A DNA stretch of 64,000 nucleotides from Ensifer adhaerens (GCF_028993555.1 NZ_CP118611.1:1110001-1174000), one strand, 5' to 3'. Counted from the stretch's first letter, positions 25,883 to 35,166 are shown. Program-made: numbers and translations. The notes: a model not told the origin generated them from the sequence alone.

Positions 25883-26248
25883 ATGATCAGAAGCATGCTG
25901 GTGGGGGCGATGGTAGCTCTTTTGCCCGTTACAGGTTTCGCGGCCGATCTCATCGTCGACTACGTGCCAACTGCGCGGCAGTGCGCCGAAGCCAGCCAGG
26001 CCTCGCTCAGCATTGACCAGGATGTCGCGACCCTGACCAAGGAGGTCGTATCGCGCATGGACGAAGCGATCGCTGTTGCCGACGATCCGCATTGGATCTC
26101 GTCGACCCGGCCGACCTTCGTCTGGGCATCGGAGACCAAGGTCGCCTGTGGCAAGGCCTACGGCTACCTGCAATCCAACTGGCGCGACGAGGACTACATC
26201 ACCAAGTGCGATTGCTTCTATTCCAAGATGCGGAATTTCATGAATTGA
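25883..26248 (+). CDS. Small secreted cysteine-containing protein
   Basis: A 121-residue protein with a clear signal peptide (MIRSMLVGAMVALLPVTGFA, cut near A-DLIVDY). The mature part is mostly helical and has four cysteines (CAEASQ, VACGKAYG and TKCDCFYSKM), which could form two disulfides in the periplasm. A GGGGAG ribosome site precedes the ATG. It starts 83 bases after the adhesin stop and 19 bases before the lipoprotein gene, so it may be part of the adhesin transcript. Family not recognised. Confidence 0.75.
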   Translation: MIRSMLVGAMVALLPVTGFAADLIVDYVPTARQCAEASQASLSIDQDVATLTKEVVSRMDEAIAVADDPHWISSTRPTFVWASETKVACGKAYGYLQSNWRDEDYITKCDCFYSKMRNFMN

Positions 26249-26267
26249 CGCAGGCGGTTTGAACGTC

Positions 26268-27476
26268 ATGTCGTACGCTGTCGTTTCACCGGCAAGGCGG
26301 GTGTCGTCCTGTTGGCAGTGGCTAGCCGTTGGCCTCCTCGCGCTCGGTACACTCACAGGCTGCCAGGGCGCGCCTACGCCCCAGGATGTTCTCGACGTGG
26401 AATCGCCGCAGGCGCGGCACGCCCGGCGCGCGGCCGAACATGCTGTGAAGCCGCAGGAGACCTTCGGCAGCGGTGCGACGCGGATAGCGCTCATCACCGC
26501 GTTGATGGCACCGTCGGGAGAGACGGTACGCGAACGCGATATCCGGGACGGCGCGGCGCTCGCCATTGATGAGGTGGGCGGCGGCCAACTCTCGTTGCTG
26601 GTCGAGAACACCGACGGTTCGCCACAGCAGATCCAGGAAGCGGCAAAGCGGCTCGCCGGCCAGAACGTCGCGCTCGTTGCACTGTCGGTTGCCGACGTAC
26701 CTGTCGCCACCGTGCGCCAGGGCCTCGGCTCTTCCCGGGCGCCGCTTTTGGCGCTGCGCGGCAACGCCGCCGAGCGACCGGCAGGCACTTTCGCGTTCGT
26801 TTCCGATCGTATCGACAGCGCCGTCGAGGGGGCGTCCTATGCGGTGGCGTCCGGACGCAAGCGGCTCGTCGTGCTCCTGCCGGCCGACGTCTCCGCCGCC
26901 GAGCGACAAAGGCTCGATCGCGGACTTGCCGGCTATGGCATCAAACCGGCGCTCGTCGCCGTAACGGGGACCACGGCATTTACCGACGACGCCGCCTCCA
27001 AGACCACGTTGAAAGACACGGACGGCGTGCTCCTGATCGGATCGGGAGATCCGGATGTCGGCGCTCTTTCGCAACTCAAGGCCAACGGCTACCTGAAACC
27101 GAACGCGATGGTCGTCGGAAGTTCCGGATGGGCGAATACCGCCTACAAGCGCCCTGAGCTCTCAGGAAGCCATCTGTGTCTGTTTGGTCCTGAAAATGGT
27201 TCGCGGATGACCTCACGCTATCTCGATCGATACGAGAGGGCCGCGGGCACCGATGCGGCCTACGGCTTCGACGTGATCGCGCTTGCCGCCGGCCTTGTGC
27301 GCAGCCAGGGCGAAACCGCCATCACGCAGGAGAGCCTTCGATCTCCAAACGGCTTCATCGGCGCGGCAGCAGCCTTCCGCTTCGGGAAGAACGGTTCCGT
27401 CGAGCGAACCTGCGCGATCTACCAGGTGACGTCGGGGAGCGTGAAACTCATGGATCCGGCGCCACGCTCGTTCTGA
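26268..27476 (+). CDS. Lipoprotein with type 1 periplasmic-binding fold (LpoA/branched-chain-BP-like)
   Basis: A 402-residue predicted lipoprotein: lipobox LTGC near residue 32, then a linker rich in Ala and Arg. A two-lobe fold of the leucine-binding-protein/PBP-activator type begins near TRIALITALMAPSGETVRERDIRDGAALA. Proteins of this fold either feed ABC importers or, like LpoA, activate penicillin-binding proteins. No transporter genes are adjacent, so a structural or cell-wall role is as likely. The frame also has a TTG at 26259; the ATG at 26268 is chosen. It follows the small secreted protein and probably shares its transcript. Confidence 0.75.
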   Translation: MSYAVVSPARRVSSCWQWLAVGLLALGTLTGCQGAPTPQDVLDVESPQARHARRAAEHAVKPQETFGSGATRIALITALMAPSGETVRERDIRDGAALAIDEVGGGQLSLLVENTDGSPQQIQEAAKRLAGQNVALVALSVADVPVATVRQGLGSSRAPLLALRGNAAERPAGTFAFVSDRIDSAVEGASYAVASGRKRLVVLLPADVSAAERQRLDRGLAGYGIKPALVAVTGTTAFTDDAASKTTLKDTDGVLLIGSGDPDVGALSQLKANGYLKPNAMVVGSSGWANTAYKRPELSGSHLCLFGPENGSRMTSRYLDRYERAAGTDAAYGFDVIALAAGLVRSQGETAITQESLRSPNGFIGAAAAFRFGKNGSVERTCAIYQVTSGSVKLMDPAPRSF

Positions 27477-27604
27477 AGTGGGCGCTGACCTAAAAAGCCC
27501 GTTTCCCAGACTGGCGTGCGGCGATCCGCAGGCTTGCCGCGCCTTTCCTGTTGCAGCCATGCCCGCGAGCGACCCGGGCCACGCATGGACAAGCATTGAC
27601 ATGC

Positions 27605-29164
27605 TCAAGCAGCCATTTCCAGCGCCCTGATCCTGACCTTGTCGATGTTGCGGCCATCCAGCGCGACAACCTCGTAGAACAAGCCGCCGAAACTCACGCT
27701 TTCACCCTGGTTCGGCAGATGTCCGAGCCGCCAAAGAATGAGGCCCGCCAGCGTCGAGTAGCGGTCGGCCTCATCGACGAGATCGACTTCCAGCAGCTTC
27801 GAGACATGCCGGATGTCGATCCATCCGTCGACAAGCAGCGCACCGTCCTCTTCATGTTCGACCGTCAACTGGTCGTCGTCATCGTCCGCAAAATCGCCCG
27901 CGATCGCTTCAAGCAGATCGGTTGGCGTCACCATGCCTTCCATCGAGCCATATTCGTCAAGGACGATCGCGACTTGCAATGGAGACTGGCGCAACTGTTC
28001 AAGCAGGCGGAGCGCACTGACGGTTTCGTGCACGACCAGGGGCTGGCGAAGGGAACGGTTGAAATCGATCTTGCCCGTTTCGAGCAGGTCTCTCAAAAGG
28101 TCCTTCGCCAGTGCAACGCCGAGGAACTCATCAAGATTGCCGCGCCCGATCGGGAAGCGCGAATGCCCGGTTTCGATAATCTTGCGGCGCAATTCGTCGT
28201 CGCTCTCCTCGATGTCCAGCCATTCGACATCGAGCCTCGGGGTCATGACCGACTTTGCGGACCGGTCTGCAAGTGTCAGTACGCTTTCGATCATTTCATG
28301 CTCGACCGGCGTAAACAGTTCGTCCTCGGTTGCCCGTTCCGCAATAACATCGGCCGTCTCCCCGAGAGATGTTTCGCTCTTGCGCCGGCCGAGCAGCGAA
28401 AGCACGGCATTCGCAGTGCGTTCCCGCAAGTCGCCTGTGGTCATGAACCGCTCGCGGTTTCGGCGCCCAACCTGGTTGAAAGCCTCAATCAGCACCGAGA
28501 AGCCGATCGCCGCATAGAGATAGCCCTTGGGGATATGGAAGCCAAAACCTTCGACGATCAGCGAGAAGCCGATCATCATCAGGAAACCGAGGCAGAGAAT
28601 GACCACGGTCGGGTGTTTCGAGACGAAAGCCATCAGCGGCTTCGATGCGAGCAGCATCACGCCGACCGCGACGATAACCGCGATCATCATGACGGAGAGA
28701 TGCTGAACCATGCCGACGGCGGTGATGACACTGTCCAGCGAGAAGACGGCGTCAAGGACGACGATCTGCACCAGGACCTGCCAGAACACCGCATGCTCCA
28801 CCTTGCCCTCCTTGTGACCGGAGTGGCCCTCAAGGCGCTCATGGAGCTCCATTGTCCCCTTGAACAGAAGGAACACGCCGCCGAACAGCAGGATCAGATC
28901 CCGGCCGGAAATTTCGGAGCCGAGCACGGTGAACAGGGGCGTTGTCAGCGTCACGATCCAGGCGATCGACGCCAGCAGGATGAGACGCATGCCAAGCGCC
29001 AGGCCAAGACCGATCAGGCGGGCTTTTTCCCGTTGATGCTCAGGAAGCTTGTCCGCGAGGATGGCGATGAAGACGAGGTTGTCGATACCGAGCACGATCT
29101 CGAGAACGATAAGGGTGGCGAGACCCGCCCAGGCGGCCGGATCAGACATCCATTCGAGCATCAT
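27605..29164 (-). CDS. TerC-family membrane protein fused to CBS pair and CorC-type domain
   Basis: A 519-residue protein. Residues 1-225 form a TerC domain with seven or so membrane helices (start [20 protein letters not shown], motif [12 protein letters not shown] with acidic residues, and [17 protein letters not shown]). Two CBS motifs (about 305-425: [17 protein letters not shown]... and [17 protein letters not shown]) and a C-terminal CorC/HlyC domain ([15 protein letters not shown] region to the end) follow. This is the YoaE/YegH layout, thought to handle metal ions such as manganese, although the exact role here is unknown. It is convergent with the lipoprotein gene. Confidence 0.9.
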   Translation of the reverse strand: MMLEWMSDPAAWAGLATLIVLEIVLGIDNLVFIAILADKLPEHQREKARLIGLGLALGMRLILLASIAWIVTLTTPLFTVLGSEISGRDLILLFGGVFLLFKGTMELHERLEGHSGHKEGKVEHAVFWQVLVQIVVLDAVFSLDSVITAVGMVQHLSVMMIAVIVAVGVMLLASKPLMAFVSKHPTVVILCLGFLMMIGFSLIVEGFGFHIPKGYLYAAIGFSVLIEAFNQVGRRNRERFMTTGDLRERTANAVLSLLGRRKSETSLGETADVIAERATEDELFTPVEHEMIESVLTLADRSAKSVMTPRLDVEWLDIEESDDELRRKIIETGHSRFPIGRGNLDEFLGVALAKDLLRDLLETGKIDFNRSLRQPLVVHETVSALRLLEQLRQSPLQVAIVLDEYGSMEGMVTPTDLLEAIAGDFADDDDDQLTVEHEEDGALLVDGWIDIRHVSKLLEVDLVDEADRYSTLAGLILWRLGHLPNQGESVSFGGLFYEVVALDGRNIDKVRIRALEMAA

Positions 29165-29557
29165 TGAGTTTAAAGGCCAGCCTTCAGGGCAAGGCCAATC
29201 CTTCTATTGTTAAACGGAGAATACAAACCTCGCCCGGCACCCGATAGGCGGACACAAGCTGAAGGGCAGGCGACCTTGGGCCGCACGGCGGTGCGGTCAC
29301 AACGCAACTGTGTGAACTGTCAGGTTCGGCGTCGTCAGGCATTCCGCTCGGTCCGCTCTGTCGAAAAGGTCAGGGAAAATTCGGCAGGCAGCAGGCCGAA
29401 ATCTGCGTGCTCTTCAAATCCGAGAGCATGTCGGACCATTGCAACCGGACAGAAGGCAGAAAGTGGGCTTGGCGCAGGTGAGGTCATGAGAAAAGGCTGG
29501 CTCTGAGTGGATTGGCTTCCGGGGGAGGGGGATGATCCCCGGAAGCCAGAAGCGGCG
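29165..29557. other. Intergenic region, no supported gene
   Basis: About 390 bases upstream of the TerC-type gene and downstream of the DUF2076 gene. A 99-codon plus-strand frame (29207-29506) is arginine- and serine-rich and lacks a ribosome site. The region presumably holds the promoter of the TerC-type gene (AT-rich near 29200-29225). Confidence 0.4.
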
Positions 29558-30124
29558 TCAAATGTCTTCGTCGCCGCCGAAATCCATGTCGTCCGCAGGT
29601 TCCTCCGGCTGCGGAGCCGGAGCGTTGGCCTCGGCGGCTTGCGCTTCGTTTCCCCCAAACATGCCCCCGATCGCATTGCCGAGCAGGACACCGCCGGCAA
29701 CGCCCATTGCTGTCTGCGCGGCTCCGGCGAGGAAACCGCCGCCGGTCCGCTGTGCCATCGGCTGGCCGTAGGCCTGGTTCTGGTTGCCCCACGGCGAGCC
29801 GGGAGCGGTACCGCCATATCCGGGCTGTTGCGGCGCCGGGCGCTGAGGGGCGGCATTGCTGCCGAACATCGAGGAGAAGAAACCGCCGCGCTGTTGGCTT
29901 TGCGCGGACTGCGCCTCCAGTTCCTCGATGCGGCGTTGGGCCGCCTCCAGCGCCTGCTCTTGCACGACGATCGTCTGTGCCATGTAATAGGGGGCACCCG
30001 GCTGCTGGCCGATCCGCTCCTGGATGAAGCGATCGGATTGAGCGTCACGCGGGCCGGATTGGCGCTCGACATGGGCAAGCTTGGAGAACAGGCCGTCAAT
30101 GGCCTGCTGGTCGCTGCGATCCAT
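29558..30124 (-). CDS. DUF2076 protein with Gly-rich and acidic tail
   Basis: A 188-residue protein of the DUF2076 type: an N-terminal helical domain (MDRSDQQAIDGLFSKLAHVE ... FIQERIGQQPGAPYYMAQTIVVQEQALEAAQRRIEELE) with a short coiled coil, a Pro/Gln-rich linker, a Gly-rich hydrophobic stretch (GFLAGAAQTAMGVAGGVLLG) and an acidic end (DDMDFGGDED). The C-terminal layout is typical of the family, and its function is unknown. It follows the Bax-inhibitor gene by 20 bases and is the last gene of the sigma-factor operon. Confidence 0.85.
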   Translation of the reverse strand: MDRSDQQAIDGLFSKLAHVERQSGPRDAQSDRFIQERIGQQPGAPYYMAQTIVVQEQALEAAQRRIEELEAQSAQSQQRGGFFSSMFGSNAAPQRPAPQQPGYGGTAPGSPWGNQNQAYGQPMAQRTGGGFLAGAAQTAMGVAGGVLLGNAIGGMFGGNEAQAAEANAPAPQPEEPADDMDFGGDEDI

Positions 30125-30144
30125 GAGATGTCTTCCTGCGGGTG

Positions 30145-30861
30145 TTACTCTTCACGCTGGCCGGTGAAAGTCAGCAGCAGCTGGAAGATGTTGACGAAGT
30201 TCAGATAGAGCGACAACGCGCCGAAGACGGCGAGCTTCTGCTGGGATTCCTGGTCGAAGTTGTCGGCATACTGTTCCTTGATGTTCTGCGTGTCCCAGGC
30301 AGTCAGGCCGACGAAGACGACGATACCGATCACCGAGACGGCAAACTGAAGGGCGCTCGAACCAAGGAAGATGTTGACGATCGAGGCGATCATTACGCCG
30401 ATCAGGCCCATGATCAGGAACGAGCCGAATTTCGCCAGGTCGCGCTTAGTTACATAGCCGTAGAGGCTCGTCGCACCGAACATGGTGGCGGCGATGAAGA
30501 AGGTGCGGGCGATGCTGGCTCCGGTGAAGACAAGGAAGACGGAGGCGAGCGACAGTCCCATGACCGCGCAGAAGGCCCAGAATGTCATCTGTGCCGAGGA
30601 TGCCGACATCGTATGCATCTTGAAGGAAAAGAAGAAGACGAAGGCGAGCGGCGCCAGCATCACCACCCACTTCAGCGGCGTGGAAAAGATCGGCACGTAA
30701 AGCGCCGGTGTGGTGCCGACGATGAAGGCCACAAGGCCTGTCACAACGAGGCCGAGGCCCATGTAGTTGTAGACGCGCAGCATGTGCTGGCGAAGGCCCT
30801 CGTCAAGGGCCGCGGCAGAGGCCTGGCTCATGCCGCCGAAGCGGTTCTGGTTCGAATACAT
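30145..30861 (-). CDS. Bax inhibitor-1/YccA-family membrane protein
   Basis: A 238-residue protein with seven predicted membrane helices from about residue 34. It fits the family well, including GLTAWDTQNIKEQY near residue 187-200 and the FGALSLYLNFVNIFQLLL end. The family forms pH- and calcium-sensitive leak channels and includes YccA, which interacts with the FtsH protease. The open frame runs 41 codons further upstream, but the ATG at 30861 has GAGGAAA before it. It lies 10 bases after the anti-sigma gene and 20 bases before the DUF2076 gene. Confidence 0.93.
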   Translation of the reverse strand: MYSNQNRFGGMSQASAAALDEGLRQHMLRVYNYMGLGLVVTGLVAFIVGTTPALYVPIFSTPLKWVVMLAPLAFVFFFSFKMHTMSASSAQMTFWAFCAVMGLSLASVFLVFTGASIARTFFIAATMFGATSLYGYVTKRDLAKFGSFLIMGLIGVMIASIVNIFLGSSALQFAVSVIGIVVFVGLTAWDTQNIKEQYADNFDQESQQKLAVFGALSLYLNFVNIFQLLLTFTGQREE

Positions 30862-30871
30862 GATTGTTTCC

Positions 30872-31633
30872 TCAGTAAAGTGAGTTCTTGAGAAGCTCGG
30901 CCTCATCGCTGAGGCCGACGCCCGGCGTGCTTGAAACGACGGCATAGGCAACCTCGCCAACCTGCCACCAGGCAGCCTCGGCATTGGAAAGGTTGAGGTC
31001 CTTCACAGGTTCCACCGCGAAGTGACCTGGCCTGCCGGCGAAGAGTGAAATGAGTGTGCCCGCATCGGTCTTGACGCTCGTCTCGACGCTTGGCCCGAAA
31101 TCCGAGGGGAATACCTGGACGTCGACGACGTTCCAGTCCTTCGGAAGTTCCGGCATGACGATGGCGGTCGCCGCACGAATTTCGTCCCGGTCGTAGGTCT
31201 GAACTTCCGGCTGTGACGGCATACCCGCCCTGAGCAGCGAGGTCTGATGCGCACGGATAGCGTGCTCTACGAAAGCCGGCGGATGGGCCGACGCATTGAC
31301 TTCGCTCGGACCGACGGACGAATGGGCAATCCACCCCACCGAAACCATCAAGCCGACCGCCGCCACCTTCTGCAGCGCGTTCCACACGCGGGCATTCGCC
31401 AGTCCCGACGAAAGGCGGCGCGCCGCCTCGCGCGTCTCGGGGCGTCCGGCAACGACATCCGACGTCATCGCCAGCTTGAGCGTGGTTCGCATTCCGAGAT
31501 CGGCCATGACGCGAGCAGCCGCATCCGGGTTCCTGGCAAGCCAGGTCTCAACCCGCAACCGACCGGCCGCATCGAGCTGGTTGTCCACATAGGCGTCGAG
31601 ATCGGTATCGATAATCGCGCCGACATCAGTCAT
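30872..31633 (-). CDS. Anti-sigma factor, single-pass membrane protein
   Basis: A 253-residue protein. The N-terminal zinc-finger-like region of anti-sigma factors is present in form (DTDLDAYVDNQLDAAGRLRV, then ETWLARNPDAAARV) but lacks the HxxxCxxC residues, so it is of the zinc-free type. One membrane helix lies at about residues 88-105 (VAAVGLMVSVGWIAH) and a periplasmic domain follows. The ATG at 31633 with GGAGG upstream is preferred over the TTG at 31648. It overlaps the sigma-factor gene by 8 bases, the usual sign of translational coupling of an ECF pair. Confidence 0.87.
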   Translation of the reverse strand: MTDVGAIIDTDLDAYVDNQLDAAGRLRVETWLARNPDAAARVMADLGMRTTLKLAMTSDVVAGRPETREAARRLSSGLANARVWNALQKVAAVGLMVSVGWIAHSSVGPSEVNASAHPPAFVEHAIRAHQTSLLRAGMPSQPEVQTYDRDEIRAATAIVMPELPKDWNVVDVQVFPSDFGPSVETSVKTDAGTLISLFAGRPGHFAVEPVKDLNLSNAEAAWWQVGEVAYAVVSSTPGVGLSDEAELLKNSLY

Positions 31634-32156
31634 TGTCGCCTCCGACAAGCCTCAGGTGGTTGGGCTTTTTCGTTCCGCTTTCGAAGTCTCTCAGGGTCGC
31701 TCTTGCGCGGGAGACGCGCGACATCAACGTCCCGACGGGAATGTCGAGTATGTCGGCGGCCTCTTGATACGAGAGGTCCTCGACGGCCACGAGATGCAAG
31801 GCCTCGCGCTGCTCCTGCGGCAGCAGCATGAACGCCTCGCGGACCTGAGCCAGCCGGACGCTGTGTTCCTGGTGGGCGGGATAAGAAGAACCCGCCTCCT
31901 GCGCCGCCTGATCGTCACGCTGGCCGCGAGAGATCGTGGATCGCAAGCGATCGATGTGGGTGTTGCGAACGATCGCGAAAAGCCAGTTTCTAAGGCTCGC
32001 TCCCGACCGGAATGTCGAGCGCCGCTCATAGGCCCGCACCAGCGCATCATGAACGAGATCCTCGGCGTCCGGCGAATTGCGCGCAAGCGAGCGGGCATAG
32101 CGCCTCAGCGCAGCCAGTTGCCCAATCACGTCAAAGGCGCCCTTTTTCGAATCCAT
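31626..32156 (-). CDS. ECF-type RNA polymerase sigma factor
   Basis: A 176-residue sigma-70 family protein. Region 2 is residues 10-75 (LRRYARSLARNSPDAEDLVH, then DALVRAYERRSTFRSGASLRNWLFAIVRN). Region 4 is about 110-160 (LPQEQREALHLVAVEDLSYQ, then EAADILDIPVGTLMSRVSRARATLR). It has no region 1 or 3. The open frame extends upstream to 32480, but that part is arginine-rich noise; the ATG at 32156 gives the family length, although its ribosome site is weak (an alternative is 32189). I did not find a GGAAC-N16-CGTT self-promoter in the 298 bases upstream. Confidence 0.9.
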   Translation of the reverse strand: MDSKKGAFDVIGQLAALRRYARSLARNSPDAEDLVHDALVRAYERRSTFRSGASLRNWLFAIVRNTHIDRLRSTISRGQRDDQAAQEAGSSYPAHQEHSVRLAQVREAFMLLPQEQREALHLVAVEDLSYQEAADILDIPVGTLMSRVSRARATLRDFESGTKKPNHLRLVGGDND

Positions 32157-32454
32157 ACCCGCATATACGGAGCGGACGCAGCTTCTCATCCATCGCGACG
32201 AAAAAAAATCTGAAAAAACTGCGTGCCGAATTGGAACCCGGCTCCAGATGCGCCACCCGCCAGCGGATTCGGCCCGCCGAAACCCCTGAGTGGTGTCGGC
32301 TTTCACGCGTCGCGCCTCAGACGCGATATCGGGCCGCCGAGCAAAGCCGCGATGAGCCGATCGCAATTTCTCGTCCTGTCGAAAACCCGCAAGACGTGCG
32401 GTATCGCCGTATCTGTTTACGCAGACTGCGCGCCGGTAATCTTGTCTAAAGCGT

Positions 32455-33477
32455 TCACCGCCGCGTCGGCGGCGGCCCAACAGAGTTGCGGACCACCAGG
32501 TCGGGTCTCAGCAGGATCTCCGTTTCGGAGGGTGTGCGGTCCGAAAGCATCTCGAGGAGCAGCGCCATCGCGTGCTTGCCGATCGCGGTGCGCGGCTGAC
32601 GGATCGTGGTCAGGGAAGGGGTCATAAAGCTGGCTTGCGGGACGTCATCGAAGCCGGTGACAGAAAACTGATCCGGTATCTCGTAGCCGCGCGCCTTCAA
32701 GCCAAGCGCGACGCCAAGGGCCGTCTGATCGTTGACACACATGAAGGCGGTCGGAAGGTCATCGCGCATGAAGAGCTGCTCCAGCGCCAGCCTGCCGCTT
32801 TCCACCGTTCCGTCGCCCTCGAGGACAAGACGGCGGTTCGGGGGAATGCCAGCCGCAGCCAGGCCCGCCTCGTAGCCTGACCGACGACGGCCATAGGCAA
32901 GCCGCGTATGGGAGTCCCCGATGAAGGCGATCCGCCGATGCCCTTCGGCAATGAGAAGATCGACTGCCTTGCGTGCGCCTTCGACGTCGTCGACGCCGAC
33001 ATAGGGAATGCCTCCGTTGAAGACGGGCTCGAACACACCGACGGTCGGCGGCAGGCGCGGCGTCACCTCCTGATGGCCGAGAGGAAGAATGCCCGTAAAC
33101 AGGATCAGGCCGGCCGCCTGGTTCGAATTGAAGAATTTGAGATACTCCAACCCGCGTTGGGCATCGTTCTGGGTATGGCCGATCAGCACCCCATAGCCAT
33201 GGGCACGCGCTTCGTTTTCCAGGCCAACCAGAATGCTGGAGAAGTTCGGATCGCCGATATCGGGCGCGACCACGAGGATCATGTTCGACCGACCAAGCCT
33301 CAGGCTGCGCGCCATCGCATTGGTAGTGTAGCCCGTCAAAGCAATGGCCTGGTTGACCTTCAGTCGCGTGGACTTGGCAACCTTCTCCGGCATGTGGATA
33401 GCCCGCGAAACCGTCGCGATCGACACCTCGGCGATCCGTGCGACGTCTTCGATGGTTGCGGGGGTGGAATCGGACAC
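32455..33477 (-). CDS. LacI-family regulator of the adjacent sugar importer
   Basis: A 340-residue LacI-family repressor. The N-terminal helix-turn-helix is TIEDVARIAEVSIATVSRAI (residues 8-27), followed by the hinge helix and the RSNMILVVAPDIGDPNFSSI core opening. The C-terminal lobe has the usual DQTALGVALGLKARGYEIPD. It starts with GTG at 33477, with GAGG upstream. It is divergent from the sugar importer and the twin operator at 33564-33607 lies between them, so it most likely represses the importer until its sugar is present. Confidence 0.92.
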   Translation of the reverse strand: MSDSTPATIEDVARIAEVSIATVSRAIHMPEKVAKSTRLKVNQAIALTGYTTNAMARSLRLGRSNMILVVAPDIGDPNFSSILVGLENEARAHGYGVLIGHTQNDAQRGLEYLKFFNSNQAAGLILFTGILPLGHQEVTPRLPPTVGVFEPVFNGGIPYVGVDDVEGARKAVDLLIAEGHRRIAFIGDSHTRLAYGRRRSGYEAGLAAAGIPPNRRLVLEGDGTVESGRLALEQLFMRDDLPTAFMCVNDQTALGVALGLKARGYEIPDQFSVTGFDDVPQASFMTPSLTTIRQPRTAIGKHAMALLLEMLSDRTPSETEILLRPDLVVRNSVGPPPTRR

Positions 33478-33563
33478 TCGGTTGGCCTCGGGCTTTGTTG
33501 CGAGACACTACACAGACTTGCCTGACGGTCAAACGCGCCAGCAGAAAAAATTGTCGAACAAGC

Positions 33564-33607
33564 ATGATGTAAACCTTTACATCGCTCAGTGTAAAGGTTT
33601 ACATCAT
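33564..33607. promoter_or_regulatory. Double LacI-type operator before the sugar ABC operon
   Basis: A perfect 17-bp inverted repeat (ATGATGTAAACCTTTAC, 10-base spacer, mirror arm). Each arm holds its own LacI-like dyad, TGTAAA-CC-TTTACA at 33568-33581 and TGTAAA-GG-TTTACA at 33590-33603, centred 22 bp (two helical turns) apart. The TGTAAA..TTTACA form is the classic LacI/RbsR-type operator. It lies about 40 bases before the ATPase start and 90 bases from the LacI start, so it could control both. Confidence 0.85.
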
Positions 33608-33639
33608 TGAAAAAGCGGTGGAGGCCGCGGGGAGGGGAA

Positions 33640-35166
33640 ATGACCACGGAGGTTGTCGACGGGGCTCCCGTCGTGCTGTCTGCGCGCCGCATCAGCAAGT
33701 CATTCAGCGGCGTTCAGGTGCTTTTCAGCGTCGATTTCGAGTTGCGCCAGGGCGAGATTCACGCACTGATGGGCGAGAACGGCGCCGGGAAATCCACGCT
33801 CGTCAAGATATTGTCGGGCTTCGAGCAGCCGACTTCGGGCGACATCCTGCTCGACGGAAAGTCGGTGAAGCTTCCGGCAAACGGGGCGGCCGAAGCGCTC
33901 GGCATCGTCATCATCCACCAGGAATTCAATCTCACCGAACATCTCACCGTCACCGAGAGCCTGTTTCTCGGCCGTGAGGTGACCCGGTTCGGGGTCCTCG
34001 ACCGCAAGTTCATGCGCGCGGAAACCCGCCGCGTTCTCGATCTGCTCGGCTCTCATGTCGACGAGAACGCGATGATCGGCTCACTGTCGATCGCCGAAAA
34101 GCAGATGGTGGAGATTGCCAAGGCGATCAGCCGTGATGCGCGTGTCGTCTTCATGGACGAGCCGACCGCCGTGCTTTCCCGTGAGGAAACGAACTTCCTG
34201 TTCCGGTTGGTGCGCAAGCTGCGTGACAAGGGAACGAGCTTCGTCTTCGTGTCGCACAAGCTCGACGAGGTCATGGAACTTACCGATCGCGTGACGGTTT
34301 TGCGCGACGGCCAATGGATCAAGACGTCGCCGACCTCCATCCTCGACGGCGAGGCGATCGCCCAGTTGATGGTCGGCCGGGAGCTTTCAAGCCTCTATCC
34401 CGCCAAAACCGAACCCGACGTCGACGAAGAAATCGTGCTACGCGTCAGTTCAGTCTCTACGGGCTACGTGCGGGATGCAAGCTTCGAGGTCCGTCGCGGC
34501 GAAATCCTCGGCTTTTCCGGGATGATCGGTTCCGGCCGAACGGAATTAATGGAGGCGATCGTCGGGTTGCGCGCGCGTTTGGCCGGTGAGGTCCACGTTC
34601 GTGGCCAGCCGGTGGCATCCGGTGACGTGCATGCGGTCAACAATGCCGGCCTCGCCTACATGACCAAGGATCGCAAGGCAAAGGGCCTGCTGCTCAATGC
34701 CGGCATGATGGCGAACCTGACACTGCAATCGCTCGATCGGCACACCCGACTTGGTTACCTCGATCCCGGAAGTGAAGAAGCTGCACTCGTCAAGGCGCGC
34801 CGCCGGTTTGATATTCGCGTGAGGGATGACAGTGTCGTCGCCGGGCGCATGTCGGGCGGCAACCAGCAGAAACTGCTGCTTGCCAAGGTCATGGAGACCG
34901 ATCCGAGCATCATCATCATCGACGAGCCCACGCGCGGCATCGACGTCGGCACCAAGCAGCAGATCTACCACTTCATCTCCGCGCTCGCCCGGGACGGGCG
35001 CTCGATCATCGTCGTTTCGTCGGAGATGCCCGAAGTCATCGGCCTGTGCAGTCGGGTGGTGGTCATGCGCGAGGGCCATATCGCCGGCATCCTTGAGGGT
35101 GACGAGATCTCCGAGCAGGAGATCATGCGCTACGCCGCAGGCTTGAAGAAGAAAACGGCGGCTTGA
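33640..35166 (+). CDS. Sugar ABC importer ATPase (RbsA/XylG-type, two ATP-binding domains)
   Basis: A 508-residue tandem ATPase. The first domain has Walker A GENGAGKSTLV, signature LSIAEKQMVEIAKA and Walker B ARVVFMDEPTAVL. The second has the degenerate Walker A region GMIGSGRTELMEAIVG, signature MSGGNQQKLLLAKVM and Walker B IIIIDEPTRGIDVGTK. This is the ribose/xylose/fructose importer type. The open frame begins at a TTG inside the operator (33607), but the ATG at 33640 follows GGAGGGG and is preferred. It is the first gene of an operon with permease, binding protein and isomerase. Confidence 0.95.
   Translation: MTTEVVDGAPVVLSARRISKSFSGVQVLFSVDFELRQGEIHALMGENGAGKSTLVKILSGFEQPTSGDILLDGKSVKLPANGAAEALGIVIIHQEFNLTEHLTVTESLFLGREVTRFGVLDRKFMRAETRRVLDLLGSHVDENAMIGSLSIAEKQMVEIAKAISRDARVVFMDEPTAVLSREETNFLFRLVRKLRDKGTSFVFVSHKLDEVMELTDRVTVLRDGQWIKTSPTSILDGEAIAQLMVGRELSSLYPAKTEPDVDEEIVLRVSSVSTGYVRDASFEVRRGEILGFSGMIGSGRTELMEAIVGLRARLAGEVHVRGQPVASGDVHAVNNAGLAYMTKDRKAKGLLLNAGMMANLTLQSLDRHTRLGYLDPGSEEAALVKARRRFDIRVRDDSVVAGRMSGGNQQKLLLAKVMETDPSIIIIDEPTRGIDVGTKQQIYHFISALARDGRSIIVVSSEMPEVIGLCSRVVVMREGHIAGILEGDEISEQEIMRYAAGLKKKTAA

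Noticed and set aside
27551-29167. A 538-codon plus-strand frame opposite the TerC-type gene
   Set aside because: His/Gln/Asp-rich with no recognisable motif; the minus strand encodes a well-formed TerC-CBS-CorC protein.
32157-32454. ECF autoregulatory promoter (GGAAC-N16-CGTT) before the sigma factor
   Set aside because: No GGAAC on the coding strand at a fitting distance; the GGAAC near 32230 is on the wrong strand.
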